NCBI RefSeq assembly: GCF_010093595.1
Contig: NW_022985453.1
Coordinates: forward strand, 521,745 to 585,744
Source: Mytilinidion resinicola
Taxonomy: Eukaryota; Ascomycota; Dothideomycetes; Mytilinidiales; Mytilinidiaceae
Length of the DNA: 64,000 nt
Reading direction: 5' to 3'
Shown: positions 46,584 through 57,004 of the stretch, in pieces
How the letters are laid out: the number at the start of each line of letters is the position of its first letter
Numbering within the stretch: the first letter of the stretch is position 1
The notes under the pieces: model-generated
Seen by the model: the letters and a program-made list of their open reading frames with translations, nothing else
Told to the model about the DNA's origin: nothing
Databases searched by the model: none
Program-made: the position numbers and the translations under genes

Positions 46584-48815
46584 TAACCTAACTCAAACAC
46601 CAATTCCCGCATATGGTCGCAATGCCGTACCTAGATCTGTGCCGGTGACCTGAGTTGGCGTTAAGGCACCTCTACGAAAGAAGCAGTCAGGACGATGATT
46701 CAGATAATTCACCTTCACCAAGTGCCAGGAGACTAAACATTCCCAGCAGAACTCATGATTACAAGAAGAGCCTAGGTATGGTTAATCTTCTACTTCTTAC
46801 GGGCTTGAGGGTATACTTGCATGTCATATGAAAGCAACCAGGCCCCTTCTCAATTCGAACATTGCAGTTGGGGCACGCTTTGGTGCTCTTTTCAATGATC
46901 GCTTGCGTTTCCTTGTACTTCGGATCTCCATATTCAAGTGAGTCCTCAAACTCAGCACACGTAAGGCCATCATGCCAGGGACGCTCATGGCGAAAGCACA
47001 TCCTGAACTCACACTCCTGGCACTGTACAGCTGCGAGTGTAGGGTCAATATTGTCGTGTATCTGTCCACTCTCGCACCCCAGAGACAAGCACCAGCGGAA
47101 ATTAGGTTCCTTGCAGAGTGTGTGGAGAAGCAGACGTTTGTCGTATCTAGACGCCAGAATTAGTCTTAGTCACATCGATGTCACAATATTACCTACTCTC
47201 TAAAGGTATCGTCATGGCACAGTTTCTTGATCTCATTATAGGTAAAGAGGCGGTCGCACTGGGGGCACGTAATGTGTTCGAAATTGCCGTTTTCAAGACT
47301 GACGGAAATATGTTTTGCCACACATAGCCGGCAGACGTCAAGCGAATGCGTACAGTGCTGGTTTGCGCTGATAGGGTATTCCAACACGGTCCACGTCCAA
47401 GGGCCACTGAATCTCCCACACGCTTGGCTCCACTGTTCCCATGAGCCGTAATCGATCTCAAACTTTTCTTCGGCGCACACAAGACACTCCTTTGGAATAT
47501 TCTGACGCCTTAAAAGATTCAAGAAGAGCGGGATTTGGGATCCTAGTCCACGGTCTAGGTCTCTCAATACAATTGGATCCATTTCGAAATTTGTATCAGC
47601 ACTCATGGGCTGTCCTGTCAGAGGGCTGTATTCGATGAAGTCGCGCATAAAACCCGTCTTGAAGAGGTGGCGCCAAAGAACATTTGCCCGGGCCAATTGC
47701 CATGATTGAGGTCTGGGATTTAGTCGCTGGAGAGCGTGGCGATAACGAAGTAGTTGTTGGTATCTTGGGCAATAAGTTTATGCGCCGTGTATAGTTTCGC
47801 AATAGACTTACATGCTGAGGCATCCCTCGATATGCGAAATATCTAAAGAGCGAAATTGCGAAAGATATTGATACATGTCTTCTATCCCTACGATTGAATC
47901 ATACAGACAGCAGCCCAAGTTGCAGCGAGGCTTTGGCCAAACCCAAGATCCTATGTCGTGCCACCAATTTTGGCAAAGATCTCTAAGCAATCTCTTAAAG
48001 AGACACGTCGAACATGTGTCCCCATCAGATTTGGGGTCTCCTCGATGGAAATCTAGTAAGGGAAATTCGGCAAGGTTGCGAAATATAGGGTAAACGTCAT
48101 TTTCGGTCACCTGAATTTTCAGCCTACAACAGACCGTGCAAGTGTGAAAGCACATTCCACGGTAGATTTGTCGGCTCTTCAATCCTGATATCGTAGGGAG
48201 CAGTCTTTCAGCAACATCGAGTTGATGGGAAGACAACAGAGCATCTAAGATGCCAGCTGGAATAGGATCAAGACTTCCGCTTTCGGCGATATCGAGTTCA
48301 TCAGAACACAACGCATCATCCAAGATACTAGCTGGAAATCGATTCCGACTTTCGCTTTCGGCAATGGTGGTATGCTGTGGTTCTACAGAGCTGTTGCTGA
48401 TTTCAGCAGTCGTCTCCGTGATACGTACAGCGATGACGCCTCGGAGAGTCTTTGGCTGTGAGGCCCTCGTGCGTGAGTGAGCGGAGTCTCGACGCATATG
48501 TTCAAGCTGCAGAGAAAGCTGATGATTCTCCTTCTCGAGATTACTAATGCAATCACTGAACGTCTTGAGGAGGTAGCTGTACTCGGAATGATGACTGTGC
48601 AACGAATTGGAATCGACCCTGAAAGCTGCCGCCCAGGATCGTAGACCTTGCCTTGATTGACGAAGGCTTTCGGTAGCCTTGCTATGCTCGAGCTTGATGG
48701 AGCTGAAACGCTCGGTTGAACATCCTTTGGCATTTTCCACCACTGGACTGTCGAGCACTGCTCTGGGAGCGGCACAACCCTGAAACTTCTTAGCCGTGTC
48801 GTAATTCAAGGACAT
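46584..48815 (-). CDS. RBR-type E3 ubiquitin ligase (RING1-IBR-RING2)
   Basis: Exons 48815-47812, 47712-47197, 47146-46821 and 46771-46584 give about 677 residues. The N-terminal 330 residues contain a coiled coil (CISNLEKENHQLSLQLEHM) and a Cys-containing region. RING1 spans about 412-500 (CLVCAEEKF ... HITCPQCDRLF), the IBR follows (WCLSLGCESGQ ... CQECEFRMC), and RING2 is CPNCNVRIEKGPGCFHMTC then CNHEFCWECL. The catalytic Cys of RBR ligases corresponds to the GPGCFHMTC region. RING2 is only complete if the last intron (46820-46772) uses a GC donor (GCAAGT). RBR enzymes take ubiquitin from an E2 onto their own Cys. The exact 3' end is uncertain by about ten bases. The substrate is unknown. 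Confidence 0.82.
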
Positions 48816-50820
48816 GATTTTCAGCCGCTCTTGAGTCGCGTGTCAGTTAGATATCAGCCTTTTCATTCCCTGCATGACGGCTCGGCTTACGAATGTCGTA
48901 TAGGAGTCTATCAAAGAATGCCGATGACTTTCCTGCAACGTCATCATTCTTCCAAGGAGCACGAATCCACTCTGGCTCATCCTCATCTACGAAATCTTCC
49001 ACATGTTGAGGGGAAGAACGCATTGTGTTGCAGCTGAAGAGTCGGCCAAACTTGATTTTTAAATACGTGAAGCCTGAGCCTTGCGTACTCTGTAGGTATG
49101 GCGACTTACTTGAGTTGAGAAACTAAGACGTGATGCAATTGCCGGTCCTCGTCAACTCTTAATATTAGGACCAAGAAAAAGGATGGTTGGGTAGGTAATG
49201 CTGTTCGATTGATGTGAAGCGGGGTTGACCTGCAGTGTGCTGGCCTGCCTTCTCAGCCTGTGTGGCGTATTCGCTTTTCCTCATACGCGGCTGCATGCAG
49301 AAATCCTTGGACACTCGTGCCAGTCGATCCAAAGCTTTTTGGTGACTTGACATGGGTTATATGCATCTTGGAACGGATTAAGAATCCTTGCTACTCTAGA
49401 GCGAACGATGTGCTGTCACGTTGCTGAGCTAAGCCTAGCATACAAAGGTAACTATGTCTACGACAGTGGTACCACCCATTCAAGCACTCTGTGCCATTTC
49501 TCCCATGGCTATCACGTGCCCTCTTGCTGGATTAAGGTATGAATTCTTTCCGCCATGCGGAACTCAGTTTCTCTTTTCAGGGAACTCGGCTTCAACTGAA
49601 TGGAACATGCAATAAGACATCATTCATGGCTATAGCCTGTAAAACTTGCCTTCACGGATCACTCATGATCGGTGCACTGGGGAGGCCTGGTTATCAAAAG
49701 GATGCGCGTTTGATTTCGATGGGTGCTCCTGCTGGTTGCGTGTGGTGTTCAACGGCCGGGAAGGAGATCGATACGGTGGACCGCGCGACTATCCTTTACC
49801 TGGTGATGATGTTCAGCAACGCTCGTTACCACTGATCTTGGACGAGAGTTCATCTATATCAGGCACTCTACGCGAAAACTCACGTGATATTCACGTGCTG
49901 TTTTCTGGGTAGGATATAAATCTTTCCGCTGGGTGGCTCTGAAGCTTCTTCTCCTTCATTGGTAGGAATCAATCTTTTGATCGTTCAGAACTAGACTGAA
50001 GTGAGCCGATGGGTCAAAATCTTGGAACTATGGACTCTATGGCTTCGGGGGGCCGGAGGCAGTTCGGTTCGCAAACGAAGAACGAGAAGCTGAAATCGAT
50101 ATGGCGGCCTGTTAGCGGCCTTCAATAACTGACGACTCCGATTCTGATACGGAGGGAAGTGTGGTATGAGAAATGGATGCATGACGACGATGATGTCCAA
50201 TAGGAGATTTTCACAATCGTCGCCTTCGTTAGGCGATATCCGGTACAACGCTCGCAAGATGATCGAGTCTACTTCACCTAATGCCGCAGGTCAGCTGTAT
50301 CGGAGATAGTTGACCTCCATGATGAGATTATAGTGCTGAGGTGGAGTTTCGTAGTCCGCCAGCTCCCAGAATCACAGAGACTGTCCATGCCAGTTTCGCT
50401 TCTTCTTTCTGAATCAGCCAGCCATCTTCATATTGTCGCTGCTGTTTGATCGTTCTGAACATCTGAAAATCCACCTTGTCCATGCGGCGATAAAGCGTAG
50501 ATTATCGAATATTGTAGGAAAAACAAATGGTTGAAAGTTGCTCACGTGCTCACATATGAGTGGCAAAGACCGCGATCTGAACTCGGACTTGGAGCTGATT
50601 CAAAGGGCAAGCTGCTATGGGGGGTTTGATCGTAAACCTATGGACTCAATTCTTCGCCTTCAATCAAGTTAGCATGCCTAGTCATATATCCCCGTGTGAT
50701 GACCTGGCCCTCCCCACCCTCCTAAACTCCCGACTCCATTTTGTGAGGTATTCAGCATGTGCTACCCAGTGTATACCAACTCTAATTTTGCCTTTCTCCA
50801 CCTCCGGTCTCTTCCCATCC
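48816..50820. other. spacer with right copy of the duplicated upstream region and a partial third copy
   Basis: The segment 49170-49720 repeats the NLR upstream region and lies about 350-900 bases upstream of the RBR start. A shorter third copy is visible at about 49870-49980 (CACGTG, then GGATATAAATCTTTCCGC-like sequence). The plus-strand frame at 49539-49835 lies in the duplicate. It shares a few residues with the frame in the left copy (TRL, KTCLH/KNCLH, LM), but it has no domain and I do not call it a gene. 50000-50820 holds nothing recognised. Confidence 0.6.
49513..49518. promoter_or_regulatory. CACGTG palindrome in the RBR upstream region
   Basis: Counterpart of 46116-46121 in the duplicate (TATCACGTGCCC, with TTGCTGG following in both copies). 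Two further CACGTG sites lie at 49881-49886 and 49892-49897 in the partial third copy. Confidence 0.4.
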
Positions 50821-51933
50821 CTATTCCGGCTCTTGGCCCTTCCACTTCTCCCTCACAGTCTCAACGTCAATCCCACAGGACTCCGCTCTCCCCACCACCG
50901 CCTTCGCCTTCCCAACAACGGGGGCATCAATCATTTTCCCATCCAATGTCCATGCGCCTCGTCCAGCCTCAGCCGCCTTTTCGTCTGCAACCACTACCCG
51001 GACCGCCCACTCCAACTCCGCCTCCCCTGGCGAGAACACCCTCTGGCACACCTCCACCTGACTTGGATGAATCGCTTGCTTCCCATTGAACCCCATCCCC
51101 TTCCCGTTTAGACACTCTTCCTCCAGTGTCTTCAGCCCCTGAACGCCCGAGTATGCCGTACACACCAAATCGATCGTGCTAGCTAGGTTCGCAGCCCGCG
51201 CGGCGGTGGCGATGGCGGAGCGCGCGTAGAGGAACTCGTGGAGGGAGGGTGTGCGGGTTATGCTGAGGTCGAGCGCGAAGTCTTCTGCGGCGAAGATGAG
51301 GCCGCTGAGGTAGGGGGAGGCAGCACAGATGGAGGGGAGGTTCTGGATGGCTTTCGCGGACTCGATGAGGGCGATCAGGCGGATGGGTGGGTGATCTGTT
51401 GAGGAGGCTGAGGAAGGAGTCGAGGGATGCCGTGTTGGGAGGGTTTGGCGCAGCACGTCGGTCAGGAAGTGGAGGTCTGATGCGGAATTGCATTTGGGCA
51501 GGACGAGGGCGTCGAGGTTGGGGGAGTGGAGCTGTGCTCGGTGTGGTGATTAGCGGGTATTATGCAGCATCACTTGGGAGGAGTATAGACGATAGAGTTG
51601 GGATTTCGGGAGATGTCTATATACCACTTCTTGTAGATCTGCCAACGCCAGACCACTTTCTACTGAGTTTATCCGCACGGCTTGTTCCCGTATACCAGCT
51701 GCTCGCGGTTGTTGGAGGAGATGTCGGAGGTTCTGCCGTGCTTCTACTTTCTTGTTTGGTGTGACAGAGTCTTCAAGGTCATAGGCTATCGTATCAACAT
51801 TCAGTCCTCGTGATTTGTCGAGCATCTTTTTGGAGGATCCAGGCACTGAGAAGCTGTTAGCTTGAGTACTTCAAGACGAATAGTAAGAACAAGTACCATA
51901 TAGAAGCGCCCTGCGGATTATTGGAGCAGCCAT
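50821..51933 (-). CDS. CitE/CLYBL-like citrate lyase beta-subunit family protein
   Basis: Exons 51933-51897, 51845-51625 and 51531-50821 encode 322 residues. It begins MAAPIIRRALLYVPGSSKKM, with the LLYVPG(S)S motif of the CitE/HpcH aldolase family. It then has DTIAYDLEDSV (metal-binding acidic residues), VRINS, LVLPK, LIALIESAKAI and FAAEDFALDLSI. The GFNGKQAIHPSQVE segment is the CoA-ester binding signature. Relatives (CLYBL, bacterial CitE-like) cleave or form malyl-, citramalyl- or beta-methylmalyl-CoA, often in mitochondria. There is no citrate lyase operon context in fungi, so a stand-alone acyl-CoA lyase is likely. An arginine-containing N-terminus could be a short mitochondrial leader. 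Confidence 0.88.
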
Positions 51934-52519
51934 GTTGGATGCAATTGAGGTCTAATATGAAACACGTATATGTAGAAACTGAAGAGAACCAGTAGGAGGA
52001 GGAAGTTGTCGAATGTAGTTGGCATGGCCGAGGTGATCGATGAGATTTCCCCACATTCGCGGAGCTGCTCGAGCTGTTGTTGCATGACTCGCGTCCTGCT
52101 CCGCGGCCCCCTTGGCCATAGTGGCAGTCCAAGATCCTCCCGGGTGGGCGAAAAGCTATCAGATTAGCCAGAGTTGCTGCTATAAATGTATATATAAAGG
52201 GTTAGAAAATGCAAGTGTGCAAAGCGTGTAGAGACAATGTGGACCTGGTGGTAGACAGCTGAGAATGACACTTTCAAGGTTCGCACGGATTCGTGGATCG
52301 CCTGAAATATCTTCTAACGTGCTCTTGTCTATTGAGAAAGGCATTAAGAAAGCCTAGAATATACAATTCATCTCAGCAATACCAGGGTGCCAAACATGAA
52401 TATTGATGAGTGCCAGGCCCAGTCAGTCGGAAGCTCCTGTGTCACGTGCGTCGCTGGCGGAACAGCAACGTTAGCTTCAACACCACCCCAACGCCATCTA
52501 CAGCTATTCACGATCGACC
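51934..52519. promoter_or_regulatory. divergent spacer between CitE-like gene and TVP23
   Basis: Both genes are transcribed away from this 586-base region, so it contains both promoters. No distinct element is convincing. Confidence 0.45.
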
Positions 52520-53334
52520 ATGGAGAACGCCCAAACAGCGCCCCCGCCGGGCTCGCTCAGCTGGAGGTTGAGCAGCCATCCCATCACCCTCCTCACCTTT
52601 CTCTTCTTCAGGATATGTACGCATCTTCTGTCCTTTTCTTACTCCTTAGGCTGCAGCTAATAAATCTACAGCAAGTCTCCTCGTCTACCTTCTCGGCCTT
52701 CGCCTACTCACAAGTAACTTGTACGTCCCTCTCAGCCTAGAAACACTCGTCTTTCAGCTGCTCCTGCCTCGATTATTTCCTCAAAACCCCAAACCCAGAA
52801 TCTCACGATCTTACCCAACCCCAGACTAACACCCTTCTAGCGTGATGGTCTCCATAATCACCATCCTCCTCCTCGCTGCCGACTTCTACTACCTCAAAAA
52901 TATCGCTGGACGACGGCTGGTTGGGCTACGGTGGTGGAATGAAGTCGACACCGCGACCGGGGACTCGCGCTGGGTGTTCGAGAGCCACGACCCCGAGACC
53001 CGCACCATCAACGCGACGGACAAGCGGTTCTTCTGGCTCGCGCTATATGCACAACCGGTGCTGTGGGTGCTGCTAGCAATCGTGGCAGTGGCGAGCTTGG
53101 AGCCTATTTGGTTGACGTTGGTTGGTGAGTACAAAATTACAGGGTGGTCCACGGGGAGTTCTGGATCGGATGAGACTAACATGGATAATAGTCATTGCGC
53201 TCGTTCTCACGATCACTAATACCCTTGCGTTCTCGCGCTGCGATAAGTTCAGCATGGCGTCCAGTGCTGTTTATGGGTCTGGTTTCGCACGGAATCTTGC
53301 TGGAGGCATGGTTAGTAGTTGGTTCAGGCGGTGA
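52520..53334 (+). CDS. TVP23: Tvp23-like Golgi membrane protein (DUF846)
   Basis: Exons 52520-52616, 52672-52720, 52841-53124 and 53192-53334 encode 190 residues. Four hydrophobic segments are present. The family core reads [20 protein letters not shown], preceded by [14 protein letters not shown] and followed by [19 protein letters not shown]. The C-terminus is [16 protein letters not shown]. Tvp23/FAM18 proteins are small tetraspan proteins of late Golgi vesicles that support retrograde trafficking. The second exon is only 49 bases. Length agrees with fungal homologues. Confidence 0.9.
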
Positions 53335-53733
53335 TGAACGGGCGAGGATATGCACTGCCTGAGTTGTCAAGAAAGGAGATGTTTTTGTGGAGTGTGCTAT
53401 TGGACTTTTGGGAAATCAGTCTAAGATTACTGAGCGCTGGAAGTCCAGCTGATATTCGCTAGCTCTTGTATCAAAATGTATACAAAATTACAGCCCAATT
53501 CCTGAACATGATTAAAAGACGTGTGGGAGTAATAACTACTAACAGGTGTCATCGTGTCATGCTTGTAAGTAATGACACACAATGTTCAAAGTTTGATCTA
53601 TCGGGTCCAAGATGCTATTGCTCCCATTAGATAGGCTCGATGATCTACTCGTAAGTCAATCCAAACCCATCAAAATGCCCCTCTTACCTTTGATTAGGCT
53701 AATATTCGAACCGGTTATGTTGGCGAGTGGAAC
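53335..53733 (+). other. spacer between TVP23 and a membrane-protein fragment
   Basis: AT-rich 3' region. From about 53670 the sequence could hold remnants of the N-terminal part of the next gene in a different frame. Nothing firm. Confidence 0.35.
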
Positions 53734-54285
53734 ATGTTCAGCCTTGCAGGAATAAAACATAATCTCATACGGAAACAACGGCACGAGGGGCCAGTTCATC
53801 GATATAAATGTCACCACAGTCGTGTTGTGCACACAGTCACAGACAGTAGCGGCAATATCATCAACGATCTCAAAATCACCCCTTCCTCCGGCACTTCTCG
53901 GACCCTTACAGACAGCGCAACCAGCACTGCATCCGGAAATGCGCCGGCGTCCTACTCTGGAGGTCTGAGTAGTGGCGCAACGGCAGGAGTCAATGTCGGT
54001 GCTGGACTGGGTGGGTTGCTTCTCATCGGCGGCCCTATTCTCCTCTTTCTGCATCGCCGCCAAAAAAAAAGAAAACGACTGTCTCAACCCTATCCCGAGG
54101 CCGATCTTATTGTGCCAGGGCAACTTAAGCCAGAGCTTTCAGATGATCCGGTGCCACGAAAGGAGATGTCTGGGAGTCCAGTGGAACAAGTGAAGATAGA
54201 GCCTCAGGAACTGCCGGTGCCGTGGCCGAGGTATGAGATGGAGGCAGACTCAAGGGGGTTCGCACATCGGTCAGTCCCTGAATGA
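53734..54285 (+). CDS. single-pass membrane protein, Mid2/SKG6-like C-terminal part, possibly truncated
   Basis: The frame encodes 183 residues. Residues about 45-85 are Ser/Thr/Gly-rich. One membrane helix follows (GAGLGGLLLIGGPILLFLHR), then a strongly basic stop-transfer QKKRKR and a Pro/Glu-rich cytoplasmic tail. This layout is that of the C-terminal half of fungal Mid2-like or SKG6-type cell-wall proteins, which normally have a signal peptide and an extracellular domain in front. Here there is no signal peptide and the first 40 residues (MFSLAGIKHNLIRKQRH) look non-native. Another frame just upstream also reads plausibly extracellular (INVTTVV). I suspect a 5'-truncated or frameshifted gene, or an unseen intron. 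Confidence 0.45.
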   Translation: MFSLAGIKHNLIRKQRHEGPVHRYKCHHSRVVHTVTDSSGNIINDLKITPSSGTSRTLTDSATSTASGNAPASYSGGLSSGATAGVNVGAGLGGLLLIGGPILLFLHRRQKKRKRLSQPYPEADLIVPGQLKPELSDDPVPRKEMSGSPVEQVKIEPQELPVPWPRYEMEADSRGFAHRSVPE

Positions 54286-54619
54286 TCTTCAGAATACCAG
54301 GTGGTCCATGTCGCAGTCATAATGATTTGAATACACGGAAATTTATTTACACTAACACTCATCTCATCTGCTCTCTGGCGAATTGCTACTCAAGCTTACC
54401 CAGACGTCATTGTCGTATATACCGGCCGATCATACTCTCTTCCCTGAAACGCAGTCCGTTGCTACCCACATTAGCACAACTCATCCTCCCGTTTCAAAAT
54501 AGCTTACCTGCTTCACTATGTAAGCATTTGACAGCTCGAAGAAGTCCTTATCCTCAAGGTCGTCGTAATTCCCCGCATACTGCGACTAGTTAACTTTCCA
54601 ACTCATTGCCACTCTATAT
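54286..54619. other. convergent spacer
   Basis: The 3' ends of the membrane-protein fragment and of the minus-strand hypothetical gene meet here. Nothing further is seen. Confidence 0.35.
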
Positions 54620-56098
54620 TTATCTTACTTCTTGCTTAATCTGACCCAGTAACGCATTGATATCAGGAGTGTCGCTCTCCGGCACGCCATCCCAGCTCGG
54701 CTCGGCGCGCAGCCGGAAGTTTTGCTCGAAGACCGGTTTCATGAGCTTTCCTTTCACCTCATTGCCGCTCAAGACCATGACTCGGTGGAACCGGCCGAAA
54801 CGTTTCTTCACTCGGACCTTCGGCGCACGTTTAGTGAGTTTAGGGGTCTGAGGTGGGCGAACCAGTAAACATACATGGACGCGAAAACTGAAGTCTAGCA
54901 GGCTTTCCAATGCATAGACCCCTTCTTTTTCGTTTTCCTCGGCCGTTTTAGGATCGTCTTTTGCCTTCTTCGCACCATCGTCCTCCGGCGCCGCCATATC
55001 ATCATCAGTCTTAACACTACCTTTATCCGACTTTGTCACTTCAGCGTCAGCCCTCTCCCCCTTCTCCTTCCGCCTCGGAAACAGCGCCACCGGAACCGCC
55101 CGCTTCACAACCACATGCCTCTTAACCGTCTGCTTCAAATCCGGCGTCAGCATCTTCGTATCCCCGTGGGTGCCAGCCCAGAACCACTGATACACCGGAC
55201 GCTCTTCCGCCTCATTGAGCTTTTGCTCCCTAGGCACCGTGGGCCTTTCTTGCGAAGCAGGTTCTTTCTTCACCGGGGCGGTCACCGCCTGTGAATCACG
55301 CAGGCTTCCCACGTGAGTAATCCGATGCGCGCTCAAACTCCACGTCGCCAGCGCATACTCCACCGTCAGCGTCCTAGACCGATTCAGCCCCAAGGACACA
55401 TTCGCGGACGGCATTTGAGAGAGCGAGAGGCCCACGGTGCCGGACACGCTGGTCTCGGTGCCGCGCGTCACGGTTAGTGCGGCGGAGGGGTCTGATTCGG
55501 GCTTCATTGCAAGGTCTTCGTCGGGCCGAGGGGAGAGGTACTGGAGGCAGATGGAGTGGAAGAAGGGGTCGTGCCCGTCTCTGGATTACGTAGTCGATGT
55601 GAGTTGAGCGAGGAAAGTGAGGTGGTCGCACTGGGCGTGAAAAAAGTAACGCACTCATCAAGCAGTCTTCCTCGTGTGTACACCTGTCTGCCACTGCTTC
55701 AACGAGTTTCGACATAGCCCAAAGTCAACAGCTTCTATCGCGTTTATATTTCTGAAAATGTATTGAAGCACCCCACGCAGTGGCAGACAGGTGTACACAC
55801 GAGGAAGAATGCTTTGTAAGTGTACCACTTTTTTCACGCCCAGCGTAGTGGGTTGGGGAAGACTGTAGCTCACCCTGTCTGGTTCTCGTAGTTCAAGATG
55901 GTAGTCTCCATGTTGAAGCGGATGGCGATGTGGTATTTCCCATGGTGGCGTTCGATTGTTATGAGAGGGTCGAGGATGAAGATTGAAGCATAGGGCTTAG
56001 GTGTGTTGAGAGGGCCGGGGAAAGAGGTTTTGGAGGTAGCATTGGATGTTTGAGGTTTCCTCGGCGTCTTTTTGGCGCGCTCCTCTTCTGCGCATCAT
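54620..56098 (-). CDS. hypothetical protein with a MITE in its intron; apparent 5' frameshift
   Basis: Two coding blocks are joined across an intron at 55873-55581 (donor GTGAGC, acceptor CAG). The upstream block ends HIAIRFNMETTILNYENQTG; the next continues DGHDPFFHSICLQYLS and runs to 54620. I do not recognise the family. Features are a conserved-looking globular start (PYASIFILDPLITIERHHGK), an acidic Lys/Glu-rich linker near codons 150-190, and a basic stretch PKLTKRAPKVRVKKRFGRF. The open frame upstream of 55911 has no ATG. The nearest sensible start, ATG 56098, is in another frame and would join if the five-A run (T5 at 56069-56073 on the plus strand) were one base shorter. Alternatively an upstream exon exists, or translation starts at 55911. 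Confidence 0.6.
55628..55850. mobile_element. MITE-like inverted-repeat element, copy 2, inside an intron
   Basis: Long terminal inverted repeats: left arm CTGGGCGTGAAAAAAGT ... CTTCCTCGTGTGTACACCTG, TCTGCCACTGCTTCAACGAG; right arm ... CACGCAGTGGCAGACAGGTG, TACACACGAGGAAG, ACTTTTTTCACGCCCAGCG. The left and right arms match over about 85 bases with few mismatches. The centre matches copy 1 (28541-28766) in reverse orientation. Better conserved arms suggest this copy is younger. It occupies about 220 of the 293 bases of the host intron. Confidence 0.8.
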
Positions 56099-57004
56099 AC
56101 TGTCCGAGAATATCCTATATATTCTGGGCACTGCGGAGATGGACGCTGTAGGGCAGAGGAGACTCTATGGTATGGATGAAAGGCTGAGGTTGTTGTGTCC
56201 CCTGTCAAGCAGCTGTCGACCCCAGCAACTGACGCATGCACGTCGATGGTTCGAGGATGTGCCCCAGCCAGCCACATCGAAGCGAGTCATGTCGCGACCA
56301 GTCGTGGTATTTCATCTTCTGCTACCCCTACTTAGTGGAAAGCTGTCTTACAGCATCTCTTCACGTCCGGTGAACTAGCGCGGAAACTGAGTCGACCCCT
56401 GTAAACCTCCTTTTCTGGGCTAATAGTCAGCTGGCTTGAAGATTCATTGGCTAGGCAGCTGTTAATCCTCCCTAAGGGCGTCCGGAATTGCTACCTTATA
56501 CGGTAAGTCTGTGGCTTGATTTTAGCGCTAGTTCACCGGACGTAAACATGCTGTACTCCAGGGATAGGCGAAAGAGCGCATCTCGCAGGTGGCCACGTCA
56601 CTCATTGGATTTCGACTTTCAGCCGCAAGCTCCGTATTGGAATTGATCAGATCCCTTTTTTGTTGCATGGTTCGAGTATTCCAGTTCGTTCGTCCTGCTC
56701 TGTTGCAAATGGTGCATCTTTCAATGCTTCATACACTTCGTCGTTAGGACTAATACACTTCGTCGTCACCGTTTCTCAACGTTTTACCCGCCATCAGAAT
56801 ACAATACCTCGTTACAAAATTGCGTACACTCGTTCACCGCTGCATGAGGAGCCTCATAGTATTTTCAGCATTCCGCATCAGAGAGAAGCTCGGCATTTTG
56901 AACAACTAGCAAACTCGCGAGGCTACCCCAGTCAGTGTCAGCAGGGTGTAATAACGCGCAGAAGAGAAGGACTCTCCCAAACATCCCCATCCCATACTTT
57001 ACTC
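56099..57004 (+). other. spacer upstream of the repeat-protein gene
   Basis: The frame of the following gene is open back to about 56660 but contains no ATG before 57005, so this is treated as 5' leader and promoter. A GCGCGC/CTCTTC-rich part near 56075-56095 belongs to the minus-strand gene. Nothing else is seen. Confidence 0.45.

Noticed and set aside
49539..49835. Possible small gene in the right duplicate, with a related frame at 46072-46323
   Set aside because: Similarity follows from the DNA duplication; the two frames do not share start, length or stop, and no signal peptide is present.
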